A stretch of DNA of 64,000 nucleotides, from positions 4,461,698-4,525,697 of the forward strand of contig OZ037765.1 in the NCBI GenBank assembly GCA_964035545.1, read 5' to 3'. Source of the stretch: Bugula neritina. Taxonomy: Eukaryota; Bryozoa; Gymnolaemata; Cheilostomatida; Bugulidae. Under the pieces are notes generated by a model. The model ran no database searches, was not told where the DNA came from, and saw only the letters and a list, made by a program, of their open reading frames with translations. A program made the translations under genes and the position numbers. Shown piece after piece: positions 10,644 to 22,924 of the stretch. Each line of letters starts with the position of its first letter. Within the stretch, counting starts at the first letter, position 1.

Positions 10644-13600
10644 CTACGTGCCGGTACATATATCTAGGTGATCTATAAGGTCACTATGCATGTCAAAACC
10701 AAATTTCTTGTCACATTTATAGCAGGCAAGATCGGTCTGTTTACTAGGTAAACTGGGTCGTACAACATCAGTCTGAGAGCTTAGACTAATTGTGTCCTCT
10801 TCTATAATAGGTTCAGGAACTATTGTCTTTGGAAGTTTAGCCTGTGAACTTTTGTTAGTAGCCTTGGGTTGATTATCTTTGGTAGTCTGAGATTTAGAGC
10901 CCTGCATACTAAACCTAACTCCCTGTGATCCAGCTTTGTATCTGGAGGCTGCTTGCTGCTGCCTTCCATCCCAGGCATTGTTGGCGGGGTTAGCTCTGCC
11001 TGATTGCTGCTGTAAAACGAAATGTATTTTTTAGCAGTCAAACATACTGAGTCACTGTGAGTGTATTAACTAAGGACCACGCCACGTGAGTTTAGAGTCA
11101 CAGTGAGTGTATTAACTGAGCAACATACTGTGTGAGTTTAGAGTTAATGTGAGTGCATTAACTAAAGAAACCAATACTTAAGTCTGAAGTAACTGTGAAT
11201 GTAATAACTGAGGACCACATCCTGTTAGTCTAGAGTTTGTTAGTCTGCACTCTGCAGTTAAAGGAAATGTATATAACTCACCGCTTTAAGCTCCCTGAGA
11301 TAATCTTCTAGTTGCGAATAGTCTCTGATTAGCCTCTCTCTTTCTTGCCTCTCTCTCCGAAAATCTCCCTCATAGACCTTTAACTGCTGTGATAAGGCCT
11401 GACAGTGTTCTTTTAGTTTGCTTATCTGTTTATCTTTGTCTGCCAGTTGCTCTTTCAACATTGAGCTCTCACTAATGAGCTACAAGTAAATAAACGTGAT
11501 TTCGAACCAAAAATACACAGTTATATGACATCATGATGACTGTAGTGCTTTCAACTTGTAACAGAAGTCACCTGACTATCTTATGTGACTGCCCCACCTG
11601 ATCATCTCACCTAACCATCTCACCTGATTATCCCACCAGATTATCTCACCTCACCTGACTGTCTCACCTCACCTGATTATCTGGGCGTGATGCCGGCCCT
11701 CTTGATGCTTTCAGCTGCTGCTCTAAATTGTTGCATTTTATTTCCAGTCTTGTGTTTTGTTCCTGCAGAAATTTCTCATTTGAAAACTACAAGAAAACCA
11801 CAAAAGTATTTTCTGTATTTTCTGGTTGTAAATAATAGCCATCTTCCTATCAGTTAGAAGTAGGCGCTGGTTGGTAGTAGTTAGCAGTAGTCATTAGTAG
11901 AAGTTTTAATTAATAGTAGCCACTTGCTAGAACAGAATTTATATTTAATAGCCAGCCTTTAGAAAGTTAATGTGTAAAACATGGAGTACATGAAGGAAAT
12001 ATTGTAAACATCTTAACCAGCTAAACAGTAACACTTCTTTCTCTTTTTTAATTAAATAACATGAATAGATTTAAAAACAAAAGTGACACTGAGACTGGTA
12101 AACAAAACAGTACTATTCAGAATACAGGATTCACCTGTGATTGTGGCTCGGCTGAAAGGGAGCTAGGTTGACTGGTTGACGCAGATTTATCTCCCCTTTG
12201 ATGTGATTGGCTAGGGGGAAGGGAGGAAGCTGAAGGGAGTTGTTTCCTCATGTTGAGACACTTCTGCGCCGTGTCTGTCAGCTCATCATTCAGCTTACCG
12301 AGTTCTTCTTCAAGGGTGCTGAGAGCAAAGAGTATATAAAGTCACTATACATAGGAACACAACATGAGACCAACAGATACTGTAATCTTTGCGTTTGTCA
12401 CACCAAGACATTAAATGGATGTCAACTGCACCAATAGACCAACTCTACGTAGTGAAAAGGGAGAAGTAAGTTTATGAAAAGCTCAATCTACACCACACAG
12501 TATACAAGCCCCAGTTTAGTTACAATAAATTTGTTAATGGAACTCAAAATCAATGATACTATTAACTTAAAGATACTGAAATGGTGACGACTGATAAGCT
12601 AGCAGATGGCAGTATGTGTTGTGATGTAATACTTGCAGAGCTACTGATTAAAGCCCAGAAAGTTGGCTAAAACATGGGGTGGGGCGTGTATAAGTTAGTT
12701 ATAATAATGAAGAAATAAGAAGACATACAGACGATGGCTACGTTCATGCTGTCTTTCTGATCTACAGTGTTTCAGATCAGTGGTTAACTGCAGAATCAGT
12801 TTATCTTTGCCATTCTCTGATTGTTGAATGGACGAAATTAAAGATTCCAATTCTTGATTGAGCTTATTCTTTTCTGCCTTCAGTGCACTGTTTAGGTTTT
12901 GTAAACTTCGAGCTCGCTAGAGTGGAAATTATAAGTTAATTTCTGAGAATGTACATTAGAAAATGAATCTAGTTAATGAGAGTAAATACACCACCATATC
13001 ATACAGTTTGTATTGTACATGTGTGGTATATAACATTTATATGAAAATAATTACACATTATATAAACATAGATATAACACATGTTATACAGTTGTACAGC
13101 TTCACCAAAACTGTGTGAGCTTTAAACATGCTATACAAGTTGTCTTCTCATGAAAACACATTGGCATTTTTAAACATTATTTTAGTCTAACAAATTTTTA
13201 ACTATTCCACATTTTTTAGATTCCTAAGCCCAAGTACTGATGATATTTTTCACTAGAGATATATATATATAACCTACTAGATTGAGCTCATCCAACTTCT
13301 GTGGGTTGTGAACCTGGTGCTTCAGCTTTGTATTCTCTCGGATTAGATTCTCTACCAGCTGTTTGGAGGAAGATGGCAGATGATCTTCATCAAATGACTG
13401 GTTCGGAGGACTCCTGATCTCTTTCTCGCCCTCCCCACCCCCTTCCCCAGTGCTATTCAGTGTAGCAGACACAGCTACAATACATCACAGTTACAGTGCA
13501 TTCTGATTGGGCCATTCACTTGCTGATTAAAAATGATTGCAAATTTGAAAACAGAAATTTCCTATAAAACTGTCTGTTAGATTGAGTAGAGGCAATACAG

Positions 13601-14827
13601 TATTACACAAAACTTTATTTTTATTTTATTAGCTGAATTATAAGTGTAAGAATTTTCATCAGTTTCAGCTTCATTAAGAGTTAGAATATGAATATTTTTA
13701 TCCAATTTTTATTACAATTTCTAATCAATTCAAAGGTATAGGATTTATTTTGGCTAAAGGTAATTTTACTAATCAAAGTAATGAAGAATATATCATTTTA
13801 TTTCTGCCGGGGCAAAACAGATCAGAATATTTGCATATCAAATATAAGAAAATTGAGAGACAAAACTACTGTTTAAAATATGAACAGTATGTACATACCA
13901 GCAGAGTAAGTTAGGTGTACATTTCAACACATTATGTCATTTTTGGTGAAGTTTACCGACTCCTAAGTCACACCTGTCTGAAGAAATAGCTTACCTGATT
14001 TTTGTATTTTAATGTTTAAACTATCAATTGTTTTTTCAAGCTGTAAGTTTTTATCTCTTAGTATTTTGTTCTCAGCTCTGCACTCATGAAGAAGTTTAGA
14101 TACTGTCTGTAGACCGTCATTTCTAAGTCTAAAATTTGTTTAATAAATCATAGAGTGAAATTTCCCGTAAGATTAGCAATGAATAAAACATCTGAAATTA
14201 TAAACTGAATTCAAACTGCTGAAGTTGCTATTTAAAAGAAATGGTTTTTATATAAAACATTATATTAAGGCACCTGAACACTGATAATAGTTTAATAGTG
14301 TCAACATGAATAATATTATATTAAGACACTTGAATGCTGATAATAGTTTATTACTCAAGACAACAGAGAAATTTACTAGTATTCCTGATAGAAACTACAC
14401 CACACTGCTACTCTTTGGTATCAACTCCGTGCACCTGGTTTTCAACTACTACCCAAGTTTATTTTATCACTGATTAACAGTAGTGAAGAAATTTTAATGA
14501 TCTAACTTCCTTAATTGTTTAACATTTTGGTTTAGGAAACACATAAATTTGTTGTTAAATTTCTAATCTAGAAAACAAGCTTTTCCTAATTTCTCCATTA
14601 CTGCACTTACCTTGAGAGGTTATGGTTGATAGTAAACGCATTCAACATGAAATCTAATTAATCCAACTTTAACAGTGAGCATGTCTTATCCAATAGCTTA
14701 CTTTTCACTTTGATATGAATTGGGAATACAACAGATAAATATTCAGACAGATAAGCAGACGTTACCTGTTGGGTTCTGTACCTAGAAGCATCAGAGTCTC
14801 AAACTGGTTGTCAGAAAGACTACTCAT
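10644..14827 (-). CDS. NEMO/optineurin-family ubiquitin-binding coiled-coil adaptor, 8 exons, 480 aa
   Basis: Exons in transcript order: 14827-14766, 14128-13995, 13474-13278, 12916-12729, 12318-12135, 11786-11673, 11479-11282, 11009-10644; phases agree and total 481 codons. The family (IKBKG/NEMO, OPTN) binds linear or K63 polyubiquitin and acts in NF-kB signalling or selective autophagy. Evidence: an N-terminal coiled coil (LLHECRAENKILRDKN), long heptad-rich stretches, a UBAN motif at about residues 324-343 (QQLKVYEGDFRRERQERERL; the DF..ER..RE pattern is the ubiquitin-contact core), and a C-terminal zinc finger with C455, C458, H473 and C477, the CCHC form shared by NEMO and OPTN but absent from TNIP proteins. 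Length lies between human NEMO (419) and OPTN (577). I saw no obvious LC3-interacting motif, so NEMO versus OPTN is left open. Confidence 0.85.
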
Positions 14828-16771
14828 AACAGAAAGGGAATGGCAGCAGAAGGCAGCGTAGAAACAGGGTCAGAGTGGCAGCTTAGATAGGAGTGTAGAG
14901 TGACAGCGTAACAACTTGTAGCAGATAGGCAAACCAACAGTTGAATGAAAAATCCTGATGCAATGCCAAGATGCGAAGATAATGAAACAGCAATCAAGCT
15001 GTTTTATATCTCTAGCCGTGAGATATAGAGAGAGCCCTCCATTAATAATACATATGCAGCTATATCAGTCGTCAAATGAATTGATATTAGCTGCTGCTGC
15101 AGCATAAGCAGTCTATAAGGTCTATGAGTCTATAAGGTCTAATGCTTACACGTGACTGGCCAATATAAACAACGCGAGACATCAATGGAAGCATACAATA
15201 GCCGATGATTGTCAACAATGAACATCTAGCATAACAGTTGTTGTTAGCATTCGTGAAACCTAACATATGATTATTATGCAAGATATCGATATTCTTCTGT
15301 TTGTACAATTGATACTATGATGCATAACAACCCCTTATATATTTGTTAGTCACAGTCGTAAGGAGTTGTGCACATTTATCATGGGAAGACAACTTTCTCT
15401 ACTAATTATTTTCAATAAGGCCAGATGTAGCACATGTAGCGCAAAGCATAAATAGTCTGCTGGTTTAAAGAGTTATAAATATTAAGGGAAACTAGAATAA
15501 ATATGACCAGGAGAATTTCCCTTAACTAGTGTATGTACTTCTGTAGATCTGTCTGATGCAAAACCTTAAAATTCATTTAATTTTGTGTCAGAAAATGAAT
15601 TTCAATTTACTTTTTTTATTTACTGCAACTTTCTTTAGTATAATATAATAAAATTCTAATAGACCATTTAAATATATAGCAACATAAGTTTTATTTGAAA
15701 ATTTAATATTTTGAAAATAATTATTCAAAACTATCTTTCACCAGTACAAAATCATAATCAATTGGAGAAGTAGGTGTAGTAGTGGAGAACTTGAGAAATG
15801 AGAAATGTAGCAAGAGATGCTGTCAACTCAACATCATGACCTTTTGTCCCTCTGAGTGAAAAGGTCATGATATTCTCTGGCACAGAAAACAGTAATATTT
15901 TTGCACCAATATAATATTTGATGCCTGGATGCCAGCAGCAGCTATAAGCAGCTATAAATAGCAAACTGCAGTTATAGTGTATTAAATGTATAGTTATTAT
16001 GCAACTATAAGCAATGTTTACTGAATCAATAAGATATAAATAAAGCAAACTTCCCGAGCTGCTAAGCCATGCACTGTTACCACAGGGGGCTGCAAACTGT
16101 AGGGAATTGATGGAGAAGCTGGTGTGTCACGTGACCGAAGCCACTGCAGCAGTAGTTGCCACTTAAACAATGTCAAACATCACGAGTAGTATCACTAGTA
16201 CCTTGTAAAACAATTATCTAGATTACAGGCCAGAGAGAAGCTTCGATAGGCAGTCATATCATAAACTATAGAGATGTTTTCACTTAGTTTGGGTTTCTGA
16301 TTACAAGGATATTGCAGGGTATGGTTTCTCTTAGCACAATAGTTCAATAACACTTAAGCCATAAGAACTCAGGCTTCCCAAAGACCCTGAGTGAGTGGTC
16401 AGTGCTGGTAGAGTGAGGAAAATTAATGAGTTTTACGCTTTGCCCATACAGAGTATTTATACACAGTAGTATGAATTATAACTTGTGAAATAGACTCAGC
16501 ATACTATAGAGTATAGAGTATAGAGTATAGACTATAGAGTATAGACTGTATAGAGTATAGACTGTATAGAGTATAGACTATAGAGTATAGACTATAGAGT
16601 ATAGACTGTATAGAGTATAGACTGTATAGAGTATATACTGTATAGAGTATATACTGTATAGAGTATAGAGCATATAGAGTATAGAGTATAGACTATAGAG
16701 TATAGACTGTATAGAGTATAGAACGGACACATGTAAATACCACATTAAATCCTCACCCATCTCTGTTCTGT
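14828..16771. other. Upstream region of the NEMO/OPTN gene; no convincing gene
   Basis: Contains the probable promoter of the minus-strand adaptor gene and AT-rich spacer. A 96-codon minus-strand frame (15758-16048) is open but lacks any recognisable family or consistent splice partners. A short tandem array lies at 16500-16720. Confidence 0.4.
16500..16725 (+). repeat. GTATAGACTATAGAGTATAGACTGTATAGA tandem repeat
   Basis: About 220 bases of imperfect 10-11 base units (TATAGAGTATAGACTG). The minus-strand open frame through it (YSIQSILYSLYS) is a repeat artefact. Confidence 0.88.
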
Positions 16772-17956
16772 TCAGGTAGCAGCAGCTACTACACCAATTA
16801 CTAGCAGTGTATTGTCCTGGCAGTAAGAATTCAGGTCTGTAGAAGCTTATTAAGCACTCTCGGAATTTCAAATATGAAAGAATGCTGCTGGTAAGTGAGG
16901 TATAGTGTATGGAGGAGAGGAGAATGAGATGACAGTAGAGATAAATACACTGCTCGGTGATATGCTGTGGTAGAGAAGGGAGTTGGAAGCATAGAAGGAA
17001 GTAATTATTAATTATTGTTGGACATTTTTAATTATCTACCAAGGATGAGCTTTTTGTCTTTAAATTCCCTATGAAGAGGCAGATACAACAATAGAGCAAG
17101 TTCTACAGGTTTGTAGCATGAATTATTGTCTGGTGATGAAGTGAAACCTGAAGCCATTAAACAAAAAAGTTATAAACCCAAGCTAAGCAAAAATCAGCAT
17201 ACCTGCATAGATAGCCTCTCTCATTGAAAGACTGAAAACACCAAAGATAATCAAATAACCAACCAGGAATAAGAAAGAGCTGCTCAGAAGAGATCAACAG
17301 AAACCCGTTACAATGCATTTCTATACCTTATAGAAAGGAACTTCAAGCATCTCATCAAACTTTAAAAATTGACAAGAAAACAAGGCTATGAATTACTTTA
17401 AAAACCATTCTGTCTCTGTATGCATGTTTAACTTGAGAAAAAACTTCAAAAGACATTTCCCAACTACTGTTTCACACAGACAAGCTAATAATGGATGTAA
17501 CCCGTGTAAGGAATATTGACCATCTTCACGTTCTTGAATATGATACAACTGAAAACTATACAACATGAAGTTTCTATTTATGAAATTCTGCAGGAAAAGC
17601 ATCAGGTACAGACCAAAGTTTGCCACTAATTAGTGAACTAAGTGTGAGGGGGTCATTGAAAAAACTATAAAGAAATGAGCATAGATACTTTTATTTACTG
17701 TTTGACTTGTGGGCAGTTGCTCGAACTCCTTACTTATCCACTTTAATTCCAACACTTTACACTAAAAACTTACCTATTGGAATAAGCCTCATAAGTGTGA
17801 TATTATTATTATTTCCAAAAGACTAATTGTAAAAGAAGAAGTATTAGTATTACTCTACCTTTCTCTAATGTCTGTACGGGAGTAGGTGTCTTCACTCACT
17901 GAATCTAAGGCTGGATTAGCCTGAGGTTCAAAGCTGACATTCAATGTCCCACTCAT
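16772..17956 (-). CDS. Unrecognised small gene, three phase-consistent candidate exons (63 aa)
   Basis: Three minus-strand segments join in phase: 17956-17859 (acceptor CTGCAG directly before the ATG, donor AG|GTAGAG), 17231-17203 (29 bases, TTTTCAG acceptor, G|GTATGC donor) and 16836-16772 (CTACAG acceptor, ending in TGA). Together they make 64 codons. The product starts MSGTLNVSFEPQANPALDSV, is polar and acidic, then has SLSMREAIYADLNSYCQ and ends in a short hydrophobic run (LLVIGVVAAAT) too short for a clear membrane span. The first two exons look good; the third is less certain and the real gene may continue elsewhere. I do not recognise a family. A 5' non-coding exon upstream is implied by the acceptor just before the ATG. 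Confidence 0.35.
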
Positions 17957-20659
17957 CTGCAGAAGGAATAAAAGTAAACATTACCTGAGATGTTGAAATG
18001 CGTGAATAATCCGTCTCTTTCCTTTCTCCATCTAACAGAGAGCCATGGAGAGAATATAGACCACGTGGTGAATGTCATGACTCAGATCATTTTACAGGCT
18101 GTGGCCAGCAGAGTGTACAGTTGTTAAATACCGGAGGGGAAAAGATCAATTGCGAACTTGAGGACGAAAGGAGTTAGTCACTGAGAAGCATTGCGATGTA
18201 GAGTAATAAACTTTATTGGCTGCACAGAGTTATGATTGTGACTCTACATATTATAATATACTGGGCATGCTAAGTAGGCAGCTGAATAGAGCTCATTAGC
18301 TGGGATATCGCTGTGTGTGTGATCAAATGCCAATCACCGGTGAACTAGCATTTCATTGGTGGACGTAGTAGTATAGCAGACTACAGATGCCGGAGATACA
18401 ACAATAAATATAAATAATAAACAGCATTTACTGCCAATCAGCTATATTCAATTAAACAATAGCCAATAGAAAAGCCTGTAGGAGTTTTAAGGTTGAAGCT
18501 GCAATTGAAATAATGACCTTATTTTAACAACTTATAAGATACTATAATTATATATAAATACATGTCTAGAGCAGCTTGAAACTGTTACTAACTTCCCAGG
18601 CGATTGTGTTACTCCTGCCTGGTGCCTTTTATTTCAATTTTATTCGGCTTGATTGTAAATGCATTAACCTAGTACGCTCTTTCTTGCAGTTGTGAACATT
18701 TTAATACGTATACATGTTACAACTTATATATATATTATCATGGGGCAGGCATCATGACAAAACAACTGAAAAATTTTGTCCAAAAGTTCAATAAAACGAA
18801 AACAAAAATTTTCTAAAAATTTTTTTTTATCAAACGAGAAAGTTTTGTTATTTAATACTTCTACAATGTATAATCTTGACTAGGAGTCATTGATCTTAAT
18901 AATGGAATGACTGAAATTTTGTATGTTTTACTGCTAAGATAGCTAAAATACTATTACATGTATTGTCTAAATAAACTCATCGAACTAATGCCTAAGAATG
19001 ATGCAAATGTCACTAAGAAACACCCTGCACTACAAGTCAGTAGGAGCATGTGTGTTGACAGGCAGAGCTGAGTGTCCTAACCTCTTGCTAATCCCTCTAG
19101 GGGAGAGTCAATATTGCTTTAGTAAAAGTTAGAAACGGACAAATATATAAATATATTTAGGAAAAAATCAATATCAAGCCCCAATGTAAATTAACTTGAT
19201 ATGTAAATGAGTAAGAAAGTAGCTTATTATGGGGAAAGCTTTACTTAATCACCAATGTGAAGTCATTACCACTACTTTATAGAAAGTAGCAAGATTTTAG
19301 TTTGTAAGGACCTCTAGTGGCTAGACGAGGGACTCTCATGAAGAGAGAAGGTAGTTAATAGTTGTGCAAATAAATCATTAGAAGAGCTGCTCCGTCAAAT
19401 GCTCCAATGGAAACTCTATACACAGGAGAAGATAAAGCACAAATAATTTTGTTTATAAACTTTTTTTCCTAAATGAAATTACAGTTAGGTATGGTTTACA
19501 AAAATATACTTTTATAGTATTGATGCAAATTTTTAATTGTGAAAATTAAGAAAAGTACAAGTATTTGGTAGAATGTGAGTGGGGAGTACTTGGTGGCAAT
19601 ATGGCAAGTAGTAATATGACATGTTTCGGCAAGTGGCTATGCAAATTAGCTGTCTGACTAGACTTGTTCAGACTTAAAACTAATCCACAAAACAAACTGT
19701 GCTTCTTATTTCAACATTTTGTTGAGATCAAATTTAATTCCCTATGCAATTTCTACACATTATAGCCAGCTAGTGTCAATAATCAAATTTACATAAAATA
19801 CCAAAAGTAATGAGTTTTTACATATTTTAAAAGTGCAATATAGTTTCCTTGAAATTTAAACAAAATCAATGGCCCTAATTAGTGGCAAGATTATAAAACA
19901 CCCGCATTTGAAAGAGTGTCATACTTTTCAACTTGATATTGGAAAATGTACAATTAAAGTTGTTAGCAGATAGCCAGCTTGAACAATAAATTCAAAGTGT
20001 CAATTGATTAATATAAGCTATTTTACTGCAAGCTTCTTTAGTTTAAATAGCAATTTCTCACAAGCTTTGCTATAAGCTATGACCAGGTGCATTTAGGCTG
20101 CAGTATAGGTTTAACTAAAGTAAGCACGTCCTATTAATTTCCATTTAAATAATGATGAAAGGCAAGTTAATTAACAACAGGTTAACTAATTAGGTTAATG
20201 TTATTGTGCGAATTGGGGTTTTAAAAGAAGAAGATAACTCCGAAAAACTTTTATAAGGGCATACTAAATAATTTAGTTTTAAACTATAAGTGTTATCAGT
20301 AATGTATATTAGAGTTTTGAAATTATAAATTTCTAAGAGCTCACTTCACACTACACCTGTCTGATAGTCAAAAATGCCTACTTGATCATATAGGTCAAAG
20401 GGGTCCTGATGTAGTGTGTAGTGTCATATGTAATGCAATGGGTCCTGGTATAGTGTGGAATATAGTACGCAGTGAGTAGTGTAGAGTGTAGAATGGTGTA
20501 GTGGCTGTGGGCTCTTAGCAAGCTCACTATTCAGCTTTTTTTAGATTAATCAGGTATTTCAGTAGAAAATCCTACAGCTGAAAACTTGCTTCACTAGTAA
20601 GCATGTAGGTGCTGTACTAATATTTTTACTTTATTTAAATGTATTTTAAATTTAAGTGA
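17957..20659. other. Intergenic, AT-rich, no gene seen
   Basis: Frequent stops in all frames and no splice-linked protein family. I see nothing beyond AT-rich spacer and isolated short repeats. Confidence 0.5.
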
Positions 20660-20667
20660 ATTTGTAC

Positions 20668-21595
20668 GGTTTCATCCCAGATAGACACTTCCCAGTTAGA
20701 CGCTATGTTTTATTTTGGTGCAATATATATCATCATATATTTATGTTAGTATATATACATATATAACTGTTGTATTGATTGCTAAACACGAAATACTAGT
20801 TAATATGAATTATCTGGAATAATATTCCAATTTTCACGAATTTGTGTGGGAAAACAAACAAGAACATATTAATAATAGACATTATCTTTAATGAGTACTT
20901 CTTATGGAAATATTATTTTTTTAAACAACAAGAAGTATAGAAAATACAAAACTAATAAGTTAATGCAGATCAAAGGAATTTATTTACGTGCTAAATAGCG
21001 AACACTTGATTTAAATTTATTTAAATATATATATATTTCAACAACATTTAAATAAATTGCACATACAATACATATAATTGGTGTCATCACACTTAGATGA
21101 TTCCCACTTGAACGATTTTTATAGATTCTAGTGTAATATATGTATTTTACGCTATCTTTTAGCACATAATAGAAAGCAAAGAAGTCACCAGCAAGCCACT
21201 TACAGTAACAATGCTTCTATTATAAGAAGCCATCTTGCACAAACCTTAAACTTAAAGGTAAAAGATAGACAAAATATAATAAGAAAAATTTGTAATATAT
21301 TGCAGTATGTGATATACCATGAAATGCATTTGTGCATTTTATTCTGTTATTTTGAATAAAATAAACTGTAGCTAAATTAGTATTGAGTTAAAGCAAATAG
21401 CTGGCTTGGTAGCTTATTTTATGTTTAGCAGTAAATGCAACAGTTATATTTGTATATTACTATATAATATATTGTACCAAAATAAAAAAATCGTCTAAGT
21501 GGGATGAAACCATATAAAAAATAAATAGCATCTAGCTGGGAAGTGTCTATGTGGGAAATGAGAAATTCAGCCTAGCGTTCAACTGGGATGATACC
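20668..21595. mobile_element. Non-autonomous DNA transposon with 8-bp target-site duplication (928 bp)
   Basis: The ends are inverted: GGTTTCATCCCAGATAGACA on the left, and the right end reads GGTATCATCCCAGTTGAACG as reverse complement. Exact 8-bp direct repeats ATTTGTAC flank it (20660-20667 and 21596-21603). Further inside, CACTTCCCAGTTAGACGC (left) is repeated inverted near 21527-21548, and partial copies of the CATCCCAGTTGAACG-like module occur at about 21098-21120 and 21486-21510. GG termini with 8-bp duplications are compatible with Merlin-type elements, but the superfamily is an inference. No transposase frame is present. Confidence 0.78.
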
Positions 21596-21603
21596 ATTTG
21601 TAC

Positions 21604-22924
21604 ATACTTGTTATCTAAATTTGTATAATTGGCCTGGTCAGAAATTTGCAAGCCCATTTAAATTGACACCAATCTACTTAGACCATCATGTTTAGTTACA
21701 TTTTCCTCCCATATCTTTTTGTCCAAGCTCTGAGACAACGAGTTAAAAAATACTTACAGTCTTTGTAGCATGAAAAGTTGTCTGAGTTTGAAATAAAGTA
21801 AGACATTCTAACCCCACATACCAAACTGAAAATTATAAACTTAAGCTAAGCAAAAATTTACATATAATAATCAAATATTATTTTTACACTTAACAAGACG
21901 GAAGGCATTGACAGTCTTAAATGAAACTAAATACTTTCAACTTTCAATCAAATTAACTTTCAAAGTTCTATTTTTACTTTTGTTTTTGAATCAACCTGAA
22001 TCTATAACTGTTGGTATTAGTATTAGTATTACTATTAGTATTACTCTACCAGCATAAGTATTACTAATAGTAATAGTAATACTAATACTAATAGTAATAG
22101 TAATACTAATAGTAATACTATTGGGCTGATTGGACATTAGTATAGTTAAAATTATGAGACTTTATGAGTATGAATAATACAAGTATAATTTAAATTATAA
22201 TAATTTATTAATAATAACTTATAATATCATTATTATAATCATAATTATACTGATTAAATTAAAATTTAATGATATTATAACATTAATCATAAGGATAATA
22301 TAAATGTTGATGAAAATCATAATGATAATCATAATCAGTGATAATCATAATGATAATGTCAATGATATTGAATTTTAAATTTAATGACTCAATTACATAC
22401 TCATAGCATGAGCCTGAAGGCTTTTAACATAATTTAAACTCTAACCTAAAAATACCTTCAACGAAATTTACAGAGATAAATATCAGTTCCTGTTAATAAT
22501 AAATATCATCATCACATTTCATTTTGATTAGTTGATTTTAAATGTAATACTCAGTTAACTGGGAAGACAAATTTACTGATCAGTCCATAAAATAGTTTGG
22601 GAACACAACTTAGTTGCAACATAAATAAAGGATTTTAAAGCCATGTCCTATAAGTTGTCTTACAAAGAACAACTAAACTCTCGGGCGATTTTGTCCTTTC
22701 GAATGTCATAAGTACCGAGTCAATTTCCTCCAATTTATAATGTTTTCCGTCAGACTGATTCAAAAATCGTAATCTACTAGACCTAGTAGTCGTGCTGTAC
22801 TAGTACTTGGCAGTCTAACTAAATTTAATTCCAATATACAAACATTACATTGTGCTCCGTTGTAATCTTAATCAGCAGTTAGCATAAGTTTATACTAGCG
22901 TTTGCCTTGGTCATTAGTACCATT
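21604..22924. other. Intergenic and upstream region of the MADF-BESS gene
   Basis: AT-rich, with a block of TAATACTAATAG-type low-complexity sequence at about 22012-22400. No gene recognised. The promoter of the + strand MADF gene should lie at its right end. Confidence 0.45.

Noticed and set aside
15758-16096. Minus-strand open frame of over 100 codons starting after a CTACAG acceptor
   Set aside because: Hydrophobic, AT-driven composition, no recognisable family, and its phase does not match the neighbouring exons at 17203 or 16836.
19300-19325. CTCF-like core (CCTCTAGTGGC)
   Set aside because: Only a partial match to the motif, and a similar word also occurs inside the TMEM208 coding exon; too short to claim.
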